Below are positions 24,636 to 33,338 of a DNA stretch of 64,000 nucleotides, piece after piece. The first letter of the stretch is position 1. Every line of letters starts with the position of its first letter. The stretch comes from Streptomyces sp. R21 (GTDB lineage: Bacteria > Actinomycetota > Actinomycetes > Streptomycetales > Streptomycetaceae), in the NCBI RefSeq assembly GCF_041051975.1, contig NZ_CP163435.1, positions 8,225,001 to 8,289,000 on the forward strand, given 5' to 3'. A program made the position numbers and the translations under genes. The notes under the pieces were generated by a model. It was not told the DNA's origin. It saw only the letters and a program-made list of their open reading frames with translations, and did no database searches.

Positions 24636-27044
24636 CTAATGCATCCTCCCCAGCACCTCCCGCACTCGCCGCGCGTCACGGATCCGCTGCTCGTATGTGG
24701 CACCCAGCGCGAGCAGCACCAGACCGGCGAGTGCGGGAGGCACCCAGCGCGGCAGCGCGTCGACCACCTGGACGATGTACGGGGCGAGTTCGTGCAGCGC
24801 GTCCAGGGTCAGCACCACGGAGCCGACGGCCAGCGGCGCCTGCAACCGGTGGCGGGCGCCCACCAGGGTCACCGCGAGCGCCGCCGCGCCGAGCAGCAGC
24901 GGTCGCAGCCAGTGCGGATCGCTCCACGCCGCGAAGAGACTCGGCACCAGCGTCACCGACAGACCCGCGCCGTACGCCGTCCAGGACGAGACGGCCATGT
25001 CCTTGCGGCGCCTCAACACCCCCACGAGCAGCGCCGGAACGGTCACCGGCAGTGTGTACGCCTCCGGGGAGCCGACTTCCCAGGCCGCCAGCCGCACCCA
25101 GGCGGCCAGCACGAAGAGCGCGCCGGCCGCGTAGCCGAGCTGCCGTCGGTCCTCGCGTACGGCGGTGCCCGCGGCGATCACTCCGCACAGCGCGAGCACG
25201 AGCGCCAGCATCGGCGGATCGGCGAGCGTCAGCCCGATCGCCAGCAGCCCGGCACCGGCCCCCGTCACCTCGACGGGCACCGTCACGGGGGAGCGGCCCA
25301 GGCGCGCCGCGAGCAGGGCCGCCGCCACGGGCACGGCGAGGACCAGCAGCGCGGTGTGCTGCGGCTGCCAGTCGGAGCGGGCGCCTACCGCGCAGGCCAG
25401 CGCGGTGGCGTACGCGAGAGCGGCCGGGGCGGCCACCGGGCCGGGACGCCGACTCCCCGCTGCCGTCGCCGCGAACAGCACGGTCAGCGCGGCGAGGGTG
25501 CTCAGCGTCGCCGTCTCGGAGGCGAGCGAGAGGAACGCCAGGCCCAGGGACGTGACGAGCGCCAGGAGGGTTCCGGTGAGAGGGAGGGGAGCCGAGGACG
25601 GCTCGGCCGGAACCGCATACACAGCTGCGGCCAGCACCGCCGCCGTGATCAGTCCCTGAATCAACAGGGTTGCGTTGTACGGGACTTCGAGCGTCGCCGG
25701 GAGGAGGAACGCCGCCGCCCAGGTGAGGGCCAGGGCGCCGCTCAGCGCGCGTGGGCGCCACTGCGTGCCCCCGCTCGCCACCGCCAGGACCCCGGCGACC
25801 GCGGCGAGCACGAGGGGAGCCAGGGCCATGTGCGCGGGCCAGGGGAGGTCGCCGGGCAGCGCGTCGCGGGCGTTCGCCGGAGCGCCGGACCAGATCCGCG
25901 TGACCCGGTCGACCGGGCCCAGGACGACGGCCGTGACCACGGGCAGCGCCCACACCACGGCGAGCCCCTGCGCGACGGCGGAGGCGAGCACGAGACCCCG
26001 CCGTACGGGCTCGGGGAGGCGCGGACGCACCGCCGCCAGCACCGCGATCCCGCACACCAGGTAGCCGGGAACCGTCCAGTCGTCGGGCAGCGCCGAGCGC
26101 AGCAGGCCGCCGAGCGCCGCGACCGTGATCAGGCCGCCGGCGAGCGCCGTTCCGGTGCGGGTGCCCGGCTGCGGAGCCCGCCACGCGGTCACCAGGGCGA
26201 TCGCGGCGGCGAGGAGGAGGAGCGCCGCCGCACGGGCGGCGGCGCTCGGGCCGGAGGCTGTCCAGGAGAGCCATCCGGCCGCCAGGGTGCCCCAGCCGCC
26301 CATGCCGTACGCGCCGACGACGGCGACGACTCGGACGGACTTCAGGGGCGTGCGGAGCGCGAGGGCCGTGTCGAACGCGGCCGTCGCAAGGAGCGCGGCG
26401 GTCATGGTGCGGTCGCCCGCGCCGGCCGCGCCCGTCCAGAGGAACAGCGGGAACTGGGCCGTGACCAGGGCCGCGGGCAGCGGCAGCCCCAGCGGGAGCC
26501 GAACGTCCGCGCCGGCCTCCCGCTGCCCGCGAGACCCGTCGAGTGCGAGCCCGTACGCCGCCCACACCGCCGCCAGTACCGCCGAGGCGGCGGCCGCGTA
26601 CCCGAGGCCGTCCGTGTCCGCGAACGCCACCTCGTACAGCGCGTAGACGTCGAGCACGGTCAACGCGAGTGCCAGCCCGGCCAGCGCCTCCGCGGTCGAG
26701 CGCAGCCCGCGGCGCAGCAGCGGCACGGGAGCGCCGAGCGCGGCCAGCGTCACCGCACCGAGTACCAGTGCCCGCCCGGCGATCCCGAGGTGCCCCCAGC
26801 TGACCACCGTGAACGCGATCGCGGCGACGGTCAGCAGGACACCGCCGAGCACCAGGAGCACGTTCTGGACACCGGGAGCGGTCGCCTCGGGCCGGCGTGC
26901 GGCAGGCGGGGGCGGCGTCCACACCGGCTGCAGCACGCGCAGCAGCCAGGCACGGCGCTCCAGCAACTGGGCCCGGCGGGCGTCCAGTTGCCGCAGCTCG
27001 GCATCGAGGAGCCGCAACTCCTCGGCCGGGGGCGGGATGTTCAT
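24636..27044 (-). CDS. Very large multi-pass membrane protein (SCO7613 C-terminal-type)
   Basis: About 802 aa. Residues 1-45 form a charged coiled-coil-like helix (LRLLDAELRQLDARRAQLLE), then more than 20 hydrophobic segments cover the rest, separated by short Arg-rich loops. Such proteins are annotated in Streptomyces as SCO7613 C-terminal domain-containing membrane proteins; I know of no function. The start is uncertain: ATG 27044 or 27047 is preferred because an ATG at 27083 would overlap an operator-like repeat. It converges on the lyase-family gene with a 22-nt gap. Confidence 0.8.
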   Translation of the reverse strand: MNIPPPAEELRLLDAELRQLDARRAQLLERRAWLLRVLQPVWTPPPPAARRPEATAPGVQNVLLVLGGVLLTVAAIAFTVVSWGHLGIAGRALVLGAVTLAALGAPVPLLRRGLRSTAEALAGLALALTVLDVYALYEVAFADTDGLGYAAAASAVLAAVWAAYGLALDGSRGQREAGADVRLPLGLPLPAALVTAQFPLFLWTGAAGAGDRTMTAALLATAAFDTALALRTPLKSVRVVAVVGAYGMGGWGTLAAGWLSWTASGPSAAARAAALLLLAAAIALVTAWRAPQPGTRTGTALAGGLITVAALGGLLRSALPDDWTVPGYLVCGIAVLAAVRPRLPEPVRRGLVLASAVAQGLAVVWALPVVTAVVLGPVDRVTRIWSGAPANARDALPGDLPWPAHMALAPLVLAAVAGVLAVASGGTQWRPRALSGALALTWAAAFLLPATLEVPYNATLLIQGLITAAVLAAAVYAVPAEPSSAPLPLTGTLLALVTSLGLAFLSLASETATLSTLAALTVLFAATAAGSRRPGPVAAPAALAYATALACAVGARSDWQPQHTALLVLAVPVAAALLAARLGRSPVTVPVEVTGAGAGLLAIGLTLADPPMLALVLALCGVIAAGTAVREDRRQLGYAAGALFVLAAWVRLAAWEVGSPEAYTLPVTVPALLVGVLRRRKDMAVSSWTAYGAGLSVTLVPSLFAAWSDPHWLRPLLLGAAALAVTLVGARHRLQAPLAVGSVVLTLDALHELAPYIVQVVDALPRWVPPALAGLVLLALGATYEQRIRDARRVREVLGRMH

Positions 27045-27082
27045 CATGCTTCGCAGTGTGGTCCCGGTCACGTGCCCCGGCA

Positions 27083-27110
27083 TGAGTGCAGGTACTCAGG
27101 TCGTACTCAG
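27083..27110. promoter_or_regulatory. Cluster of TGAGTAC-type motifs between divergent genes
   Basis: TGAGT (27083-27087) faces ACTCA (27094-27098) as an inverted repeat, and GTACTCAG recurs at 27092-27099 and 27103-27110, 11 bp apart, one helical turn. It lies between the large membrane protein gene and the SRPBCC gene. Confidence 0.45.
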
Positions 27111-27175
27111 ATACGACACAGGAAGGCCAGTACCGATCTCCCGGCAGAGGTGCTGGGCAGCGGCACACTCGGCTC

Positions 27176-27634
27176 ATGGACTGGAGCCGTTACCGCTTCC
27201 GCAGCCTCTGGGTGCTGCCCGCCCCGCCCGCCGACGTCTACGCCGCCCTGGAGCAGGCCGACGACTATCCCCGCTGGTGGCCCCAGGTGCGCGAGGTACG
27301 GCGCATCGACGACCGCAGCGGCGACGTCCGGATCCGCTCGCTGCTTCCGTACGACATCACGTTCACCGCGCGGGAGGTGCGACGCGACCCGGCGGCCGGA
27401 GTCCTGGAGATAGCCATGACGGGCGACCTCGACGGCTGGGCACGCTGGACCGTCACGGCCGACGGGCCGGTCACCCACGCCCGTTACGACCAGGAGGTCG
27501 AAGTCACCAAGCCTCTGATGCGGCGCCTCGCGGTGCCGGGACGGCCGGTCTTCCGTGCCAACCACGCGCTGATGATGAGGGCCGGGCGGCGCGGACTTCG
27601 CGCATACCTGCGGGAGACGCGCCAAGCGGTTTGA
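27176..27634 (+). CDS. SRPBCC (START-like) family protein
   Basis: A 152-aa protein with the SRPBCC ligand-cavity fold: VLPAPPADVYAALEQADDYPRWWP at its start, a strand-rich middle, and a long C-terminal helix beginning near residue 122. This fold is used by polyketide cyclases and lipid-binding proteins; nothing nearby suggests polyketide synthesis. ATG 27176 (MDWSRYRF) begins the fold; CACACT 6 nt upstream may be a -10. Its stop overlaps the -35 box of the next tRNA. Confidence 0.82.
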   Translation: MDWSRYRFRSLWVLPAPPADVYAALEQADDYPRWWPQVREVRRIDDRSGDVRIRSLLPYDITFTAREVRRDPAAGVLEIAMTGDLDGWARWTVTADGPVTHARYDQEVEVTKPLMRRLAVPGRPVFRANHALMMRAGRRGLRAYLRETRQAV

Positions 27635-27660
27635 ACGAAACCGGCGGGGACCTGTATTGT
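27631..27660 (+). promoter_or_regulatory. Promoter of tRNA-Val (CAC), right copy
   Basis: -35 TTGAAC (27631-27636), 18-nt spacer, -10 TATTGT (27655-27660), 13 nt before the tRNA. Confidence 0.7.
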
Positions 27661-27673
27661 TCAGTGCGTTCCC

Positions 27674-27745
27674 GGGCGATTAGCTCAGTGGGAGAGCGCT
27701 TCGTTCACACCGAAGAGGTCACTGGTTCGAACCCAGTATCGCCCA
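27674..27745 (+). tRNA. tRNA-Val (CAC), right copy
   Basis: Identical to the tRNA at 16880 except T for C in the D-loop region (CTCAGTGGG). Anticodon CAC, discriminator A, CCA not encoded (ACCC follows). Confidence 0.96.
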
Positions 27746-27756
27746 CCCGGAGAAAG

Positions 27757-27784
27757 CCGGTCCGTCACAGACGGACCGGTTTTT
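27757..27784 (+). terminator. Rho-independent terminator after tRNA-Val
   Basis: CCGGTCCGTC (27757-27766), loop ACA, GACGGACCGG (27770-27779), then five T residues. A textbook intrinsic terminator. Confidence 0.9.
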
Positions 27785-27818
27785 CTGTTCCCTGCACCTT
27801 CTTCTTCGCGCCTCTTTC

Positions 27819-28544
27819 CTACGCCGCCGCCGGCAGGTCCGGCCGCAGCGGCCACGCCGGATCCACCACCTCCGGAGTGCCACTGCGCGCGAACCACGCC
27901 TGCAGACCGCGCGCCTGTGCCGCATGCCACACCGACTGCAGAGTGTGCAGCTCGGCGGGGGAGAGCCGCTCCAGGCGGGCCGCGAATCGGCGCCCCACCG
28001 CCCGTACGACCTCCATCGCGGCCAGCGCGTCCGCGCCCGCGTCATGGGCGCCCTCCAGCACCACCTCGTAGTGCGCGCACAGGTCGGTGAGCGTGCGGCG
28101 GCCCTTGCGGTAGCGGTCCAGGTGCTTGTCGAGGACCCGCGGATCCAGCACGCGCAGCGGCGCCGACTCCAGCCAGTGATCGAGCGAGGAGGCGCGATGG
28201 CGGCGCAACTCCCGGTCCAGGATGGTCAGATCGAACGGCGCGTTCATCACCACCAACGGACGGCCCGCCGCCGCCTGTTCGCCCAGAGTCCGGGCTATCT
28301 CCTCCATCACCGGCGACGGCCAGCGGCCGTTGCGCTGCAGATGTTCGTCCGTCAGCCCGTGCACCGCCGTCGCGCCCGCGGGCACCGGCACTCCCGGGTT
28401 CACCAGCCACCGGGTCACCCGCGCACGGGAACCCGGGGCGTCCTGGACCACCACGGCGGCCGACACGATCCGGTCGGTCTCGACATCCACGCCGGTGGTC
28501 TCCGTGTCGAACGCGGCCAAGGGGCCTTCGTACCAGCACGTCAT
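27819..28544 (-). CDS. DEDDh 3'-5' exonuclease (DnaQ-like)
   Basis: A 241-aa exonuclease of the DnaQ/epsilon superfamily. The catalytic residues appear in order: AFDTETTG (Asp, Glu), NAPFDLTIL (Asp) and EGAHDAGADALAAMEV (His, Asp), which is the DEDDh subtype. The C-terminal 60 residues form a helical extension (HTLQSVWHAAQARGLQ). GAGGAG precedes ATG 28544. It is a stand-alone protein rather than a polymerase subunit; repair or RNA/DNA trimming is likely but not resolved. Confidence 0.92.
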   Translation of the reverse strand: MTCWYEGPLAAFDTETTGVDVETDRIVSAAVVVQDAPGSRARVTRWLVNPGVPVPAGATAVHGLTDEHLQRNGRWPSPVMEEIARTLGEQAAAGRPLVVMNAPFDLTILDRELRRHRASSLDHWLESAPLRVLDPRVLDKHLDRYRKGRRTLTDLCAHYEVVLEGAHDAGADALAAMEVVRAVGRRFAARLERLSPAELHTLQSVWHAAQARGLQAWFARSGTPEVVDPAWPLRPDLPAAA

Positions 28545-28713
28545 ACCTACACAACTCCTCGTTCACCCACGGCAGCTGACGCACCGTCTTCTGCCCCGTT
28601 TGGTGATACCCGGGCTGTTTGCGCCGTACGCCGGGAGGAGACAACAGAGGTACGGGTCTTTGCAGTTCAGGGGCTCGTCGCAGCGATTCACCGGTTCTGG
28701 AAGGCTTTTGGTC

Positions 28714-29280
28714 ATGGCGATAGCGCAGCCCGAACGGGGCGGGCTGCTGCCCGAGCGCACGGCACCCCATCGCGGCAGCCTCGCCACCACCGCCTGTATG
28801 GAGACACTGCAGGTGGGCTATCTGCACGCCGTCGCCGCGGCGGCGGGATGCTCCCTGTCCCAGCCCTTTCCGGACAACGGCATCGACTGGCACGTCAGCC
28901 ACAGCGCCCCCGGGCACACGGTCGACGACGAAGTCACCATCAAGGTGCAGCTCAAGTGCACGTACCAGATCCCGCCGAACCCTCCGGGCCCCGCCTTCTC
29001 CTTCACGCTCGACAACGACCACCTGGCGAAGCTCGCCCGCACCCCGGTCTCGGTGCACAAGATCCTGGTCGTGATGCTCGTGCCCAGATCCCAGGACGAG
29101 TGGCTGCGCGCCAGCCACGACCGCCTCGACCTGCGGCACTGCTGCTACTGGACCAACCTCGCCGGACACGCCGTCACCGGCCGGCGCAGGACAACCGTGC
29201 GGATACCGACCTCGCGCATCTTCGACGACCGGGCGCTCTGCGAGATCATGACGCGGGTCGGGACGGGAGGCAGACCGTGA
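28714..29280 (+). CDS. DUF4365-domain protein
   Basis: A 188-aa protein. After a short variable N-terminus, METLQVGYLHAVAAAAGCSL opens a DUF4365-type domain with DWHVSHSAP and a later IKVQLKCTYQIP segment. The D-x(n)-K-x-Q-x-K arrangement resembles restriction-endonuclease-like folds. AAGG precedes ATG 28714. Its stop overlaps the next start by 4 nt, so the two products are made together. DUF4365 has no established role; a nuclease activity is inference. Confidence 0.78.
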   Translation: MAIAQPERGGLLPERTAPHRGSLATTACMETLQVGYLHAVAAAAGCSLSQPFPDNGIDWHVSHSAPGHTVDDEVTIKVQLKCTYQIPPNPPGPAFSFTLDNDHLAKLARTPVSVHKILVVMLVPRSQDEWLRASHDRLDLRHCCYWTNLAGHAVTGRRRTTVRIPTSRIFDDRALCEIMTRVGTGGRP

Positions 29281-30494
29281 CGCACCGCCCGATCGACGAG
29301 ACCCTGCGGTCGGTGAGGCCGCATCCGGCCGAGACCGACTGGAGCCGGCCGCCCGAGCCCGGCCAGGTCGACCCCGCCGTCCTCAGCGCGCTGCTGCACC
29401 GCCACGGCTGGCAGCGCCGCGGCGGAGCGGCGGGACGGTACGGCCGGTGGACCCCACCCGGGCCCGGTGGCGGCGGTACGAGCCTGCTCGTACCGGAGAA
29501 CCGGGCCTTCCCCGACAGTGACGACCTGCTCGGCGAGGCCCTCGTCGCGCTCTCCCGCAGCGGGTCCCCCTCCGCACGCGACGTGCTGGTCGCGCTCGCC
29601 GTGCCCAGCGATGAGATCCGCTGGTCGCGTGACGTACCGACCGGCCCCGCCGGCGCCGCGCCCTGGACCGTAGAGGAGCGGCTGCGCGCCGCCGCCCGCC
29701 AGATGCTGCTCGCCGCCGCGCTGGCCATCCGCGGGCGTGCCGGCTATTACGGCGCCCGGCACCGCGGGCCCGCCGCCGCGTCCCTGGACACCGTGCTCGT
29801 CGGCGCCGAGCCCGGCGGCCACCACCTCACCGCCTTCGTGCCCGTCACCACTGGGCGACCGCTCGCCGTACGGCTCTATCAGGCGCTGTACGCCGCCCGT
29901 GAGGCCATCGACTACCAGCGCGCCACCGGTGGCATGGACGCCTTCGACGGGGCCGTCACGGCGGGCGTCAGTCACGAGCTCACCGAAGCGATCGTCGCGC
30001 TCGTCCGCGGTACGGAGGGCGCCCGGATCTCCGTCGAGTGGGCCCCCGCGGCCGGGGCCCCCGAGGGCTGCGCGACCCCCGCCGAGCCCGTCGAGTTCTC
30101 GCCCGGCGACCTGCCCGTGCTGCGCGAGGCTGGGGCCCGCTTCCTGCGCGAGGAGCCGTCCGTGTCGGTGCGGATCACCGGAACCGTCGTGCGGATGCGC
30201 AGGTCGGGACCGCGCGGTGAGGGCTCCGTACGGCTGCGGGTGCTCGCCGGCGCCGAGGTGCCGTATGTGCGGATGACCCTCGACGAGGAGGCGTACCGCA
30301 TCGCCGGTCACGCCCACCTGGTCGGGTTGCCGGTCCGGGTGCACGGGCGCCTGGAGAGCCGCGGCGGCTTCCGCAGACTCACCGACGCCTCCGGGGTCGT
30401 CCCGGTGCAGGTCGACGAGGCCGAGCGGGACCGGCTGATGAAGTCGTTGCAGGAGAACCTGGACTTCTTCGAGGAGGCCTGCAGCGGGGACTGA
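29277..30494 (+). CDS. Uncharacterised protein with OB-fold-like C-terminus
   Basis: A 405-aa protein, not recognised. Residues 30-60 (VLSALLHRHGWQRRGG, then GRYGRWTPPG) resemble a small nucleic-acid-binding or HicA-like fold; the middle is helical, with a run from RAAARQMLLAAALAIRGR; residues about 295-380 look like an OB-fold (VRITGTVVRMRR, AHLVGLPVRVHGRLESRG); the C-terminus is acidic. GTG 29277 overlaps the DUF4365 stop (GTGA). The domain reading is by eye and tentative. Confidence 0.75.
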   Translation: MTHRPIDETLRSVRPHPAETDWSRPPEPGQVDPAVLSALLHRHGWQRRGGAAGRYGRWTPPGPGGGGTSLLVPENRAFPDSDDLLGEALVALSRSGSPSARDVLVALAVPSDEIRWSRDVPTGPAGAAPWTVEERLRAAARQMLLAAALAIRGRAGYYGARHRGPAAASLDTVLVGAEPGGHHLTAFVPVTTGRPLAVRLYQALYAAREAIDYQRATGGMDAFDGAVTAGVSHELTEAIVALVRGTEGARISVEWAPAAGAPEGCATPAEPVEFSPGDLPVLREAGARFLREEPSVSVRITGTVVRMRRSGPRGEGSVRLRVLAGAEVPYVRMTLDEEAYRIAGHAHLVGLPVRVHGRLESRGGFRRLTDASGVVPVQVDEAERDRLMKSLQENLDFFEEACSGD

Positions 30495-30595
30495 AGGAAC
30501 CGTTTCGCGGAGGGGACCCCGGGCTCGGTACGATCCTCAATGGCGCGCGCCATGGAAGAGCGGTGTGCGTGACCCCCTTCAGTCAGGAGAGACCG

Positions 30596-32572
30596 GTGTC
30601 AGACGTCCGTGTGATCATCCAACGCGATTCCGAGCGGGACGAGCGCGTGGTGACGACGGGCACTACGGCCGCCGAGCTCTTCGCCGGTGAGCGCACCATC
30701 GTCGCGGCCCGCGTGGGCGGCGAGCTGAAGGACCTCGCGTACGAGGTGAAGGACGGCGAGACCGTGGAGGCCGTGGAGATCTCCTCCGAGGACGGTCTGA
30801 ACATCCTGCGCCACTCCACCGCGCACGTCATGGCCCAGGCCGTGCAGGAGCTGTTCCCCGAGGCCAAGCTGGGCATCGGCCCGCCGGTCAAGGACGGCTT
30901 CTACTACGACTTCGACGTCGAGAAGCCGTTCACGCCCGAGGATCTCAAGGCCATCGAGAAGAAGATGCAGGAGATCCAGAAGCGCGGCCAGCGGTTCTCG
31001 CGCCGTGTGGTGACCGACGAGGCGGCCCGCGAGGAGCTGGCGTCGGAGCCGTACAAGCTGGAGCTCATCGGCATCAAGGGTTCCGCCTCCACGGACGACG
31101 GCGCGGACGTCGAGGTGGGCGGCGGCGAGCTGACCATCTACGACAACCTCGACGCCAAGACCGGCGACCTGTGCTGGAAGGACCTCTGCCGCGGTCCCCA
31201 CCTGCCCACCACCCGCAACATCCCGGCGTTCAAGCTGATGCGCAACGCCGCCGCGTACTGGCGCGGCAGCGAGAAGAACCCGATGCTCCAGCGCATCTAC
31301 GGCACCGCCTGGCCCTCCAAGGACGAGCTGAAGGCGCACCTCGACTTCCTCGCCGAGGCCGAGAAGCGCGACCACCGCAAGCTGGGCAACGAGCTGGACC
31401 TGTTCTCCATCCCGGACCAGATCGGCTCCGGCCTCGCCGTCTTCCACCCCAAGGGCGGCGTCATCCGCCGGGTCATGGAGGACTACTCGCGGCGCCGCCA
31501 CGAGGAGGAGGGCTACGAGTTCGTCTACACCCCGCACGCGACGAAGGGGAAGCTCTTCGAGACCTCGGGCCACCTGGACTGGTACGCCGACGGCATGTAC
31601 CCGCCCATGCAGCTCGACGAGGGCGTGGACTACTACCTCAAGCCCATGAACTGCCCGATGCACAACCTGATCTTCGACGCGCGCGGCCGCTCCTACCGTG
31701 AACTGCCGCTGCGCCTCTTCGAGTTCGGCACGGTGTACCGGTACGAGAAGTCGGGCGTCGTGCACGGCCTGACCCGCGCCCGCGGCTTCACGCAGGACGA
31801 CGCGCACATCTACTGCACCCGCGAGCAGATGGCCGACGAGCTCGACAAGACGCTCACCTTCGTCCTGAACCTGCTGCGTGACTACGGCCTCACGGACTTC
31901 TACCTGGAGCTGTCCACCAAGGACCCGGAGAAGTTCGTCGGCTCCGACGAGGTCTGGGAGGAGGCGACCGAGACCCTCCGCCAGGTCGCCGAGAAGCAGG
32001 GCCTCCCGCTGGTCCCGGACCCGGGCGGCGCCGCCTTCTACGGCCCGAAGATCTCCGTCCAGACCAAGGACGCCATCGGCCGCACCTGGCAGATGTCGAC
32101 CGTGCAGCTCGACTTCAACCTGCCGGAGCGCTTCGACCTGGAGTACACCGGCCCGGACGGCTCCAAGCAGCGCCCGGTCATGATCCACCGGGCCCTCTTC
32201 GGCTCGATCGAGCGGTTCTTCGCCGTGCTCCTGGAGCACTACGCCGGCGCGTTCCCGGCCTGGCTGGCGCCCGTCCAGGCGCTCGGCATCCCGATCGGCG
32301 ACGCGCACATCGAGTACCTGCAGAAGTTCGCCGCCGAGGCGAAGAAGAAGGGGCTGCGCGTCGACGTCGACGCCTCCTCGGACCGCATGCAGAAGAAGAT
32401 CCGCAACGCGCAGAAGCAGAAGGTGCCCTTCATGGTCATCGCGGGCGACGAGGACATGGCCGCCGGCGCGGTCTCCTTCCGCTACCGCGACGGCTCGCAG
32501 GAGAACGGCATCCCGCTCGACGAGGCCATCGCCAAGATCGCGAAGGTCGTCGAGGAGCGCGCGCAGGTCTGA
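30596..32572 (+). CDS. thrS: Threonyl-tRNA synthetase
   Basis: A 658-aa class II synthetase that charges tRNA-Thr. Domains in order: TGS (1-65), editing domain with HSTAHVMAQAV (about 75-85), catalytic core with zinc-site KPMNCPMHN, motif 2 TRARGFTQDDAHIY and motif 3 MIHRALFGSIERFFAVLLEH, and an anticodon-binding domain from about 555. Length is typical. GTG 30596 is chosen with GGAG 8 nt upstream; TACGAT at 30529 is a likely -10. It begins the conserved block shared with mycobacteria. Confidence 0.98.
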   Translation: MSDVRVIIQRDSERDERVVTTGTTAAELFAGERTIVAARVGGELKDLAYEVKDGETVEAVEISSEDGLNILRHSTAHVMAQAVQELFPEAKLGIGPPVKDGFYYDFDVEKPFTPEDLKAIEKKMQEIQKRGQRFSRRVVTDEAAREELASEPYKLELIGIKGSASTDDGADVEVGGGELTIYDNLDAKTGDLCWKDLCRGPHLPTTRNIPAFKLMRNAAAYWRGSEKNPMLQRIYGTAWPSKDELKAHLDFLAEAEKRDHRKLGNELDLFSIPDQIGSGLAVFHPKGGVIRRVMEDYSRRRHEEEGYEFVYTPHATKGKLFETSGHLDWYADGMYPPMQLDEGVDYYLKPMNCPMHNLIFDARGRSYRELPLRLFEFGTVYRYEKSGVVHGLTRARGFTQDDAHIYCTREQMADELDKTLTFVLNLLRDYGLTDFYLELSTKDPEKFVGSDEVWEEATETLRQVAEKQGLPLVPDPGGAAFYGPKISVQTKDAIGRTWQMSTVQLDFNLPERFDLEYTGPDGSKQRPVMIHRALFGSIERFFAVLLEHYAGAFPAWLAPVQALGIPIGDAHIEYLQKFAAEAKKKGLRVDVDASSDRMQKKIRNAQKQKVPFMVIAGDEDMAAGAVSFRYRDGSQENGIPLDEAIAKIAKVVEERAQV

Positions 32573-32581
32573 CGCGTACCT

Positions 32582-32620
32582 GAGAGGCCCCCGGAAAGCT
32601 CAGCTTCCCGGGGGCCTCTC
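32582..32620. terminator. Bidirectional terminator between thrS and the K+ channel gene
   Basis: GAGAGGCCCCCGG (32582-32594) pairs with CCGGGGGCCTCTC (32608-32620), 13 bp. The loop contains the stop codon of the convergent channel gene. Confidence 0.85.
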
Positions 32621-33259
32621 CTCGTCCCCCTGCCGGGAGAACACCTGGAGCAGCCACGACGAGAACGACCCGGTCACCGCGCCCAGCAGCGCGAGCCCGC
32701 AGGACATCAGCCCCACGGCGATCGTGCGCCCCAGTGGTGTCACCGGGGTCACATCCCCGTACCCGACCGTGGCGAGCGTGGAGCACGTCCACCACACCGA
32801 GTCCCCGAAAGTGAGGATCGTCGCGTGCGGCGCCTCGTGCTCCTGCTGATAGACGGCGAGGGCCCCGGCGAAGCCCAGCAGGGACGCCGACAGCGTCGCG
32901 TACGTGATCACGCGCGCGTGCAGCGCGAGGCGGGGCTCTCCGCGCCGCCGCTGCACGGCCTCGTAGACCCGCACCACCCGCACCGGACGCAGCAGGGGCA
33001 GAACCAGCACCAGCGTGTCCAGCCAGTGCGTCCGTACGAAGCGGGGCCCCTGCCCGCTGAGCCGCCAACGCACCGCGTAGTCGACCGCGAACACCCCCCA
33101 GGCCCCGAAGATCGCCGCGAGACAGAGGTCCTGCCAGGCCTCGGGCAGCCCGTGGGCGAGTACCAGTACCGCGTATGCGGCGAGGAAGAGCATCGATGCC
33201 AGGGCCAGGAGCCCTCCGGTGCGCCGCTCCCACCGGCCTTCTCCACTGTCGTCGTCCAT
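32600..33259 (-). CDS. Voltage-gated-type potassium channel
   Basis: A 219-aa six-helix ion channel. The selectivity filter TVGYGD is at residues 164-169 in a pore loop, followed by the inner helix. Four helices precede the pore; the S4-like stretch near 91-106 has regularly spaced arginines (RPVRVVRVYEAVQRRR). No cytoplasmic RCK or cyclic-nucleotide domain is present. ATG 33259 starts MDDDSGEG. It interrupts the thrS-HIT adjacency seen in mycobacteria. Voltage dependence is inferred. Confidence 0.92.
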   Translation of the reverse strand: MDDDSGEGRWERRTGGLLALASMLFLAAYAVLVLAHGLPEAWQDLCLAAIFGAWGVFAVDYAVRWRLSGQGPRFVRTHWLDTLVLVLPLLRPVRVVRVYEAVQRRRGEPRLALHARVITYATLSASLLGFAGALAVYQQEHEAPHATILTFGDSVWWTCSTLATVGYGDVTPVTPLGRTIAVGLMSCGLALLGAVTGSFSSWLLQVFSRQGDEERPPGS

Positions 33260-33325
33260 CGCCCCAGCTTGGCCGCAGGCGCTTTCGCACAGGCCCCGGC
33301 GACACGCCGCGAACGGGCGAAGCAA

Positions 33326-33331
33326 TATGCT
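33326..33331 (+). promoter_or_regulatory. -10 box of the HIT gene, probable leaderless transcript
   Basis: TATGCT ends 7 nt before ATG 33339; it contains the alternative upstream ATG (33327). This favours 33339 as the start and a leaderless mRNA. Confidence 0.5.
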
Positions 33332-33338
33332 GCACACC

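Noticed and set aside
24639..27413. 924-aa open frame on the plus strand
   Set aside because: Antisense to the large membrane protein gene; extremely Arg/Gln/His-rich, with no ribosome site or domain.
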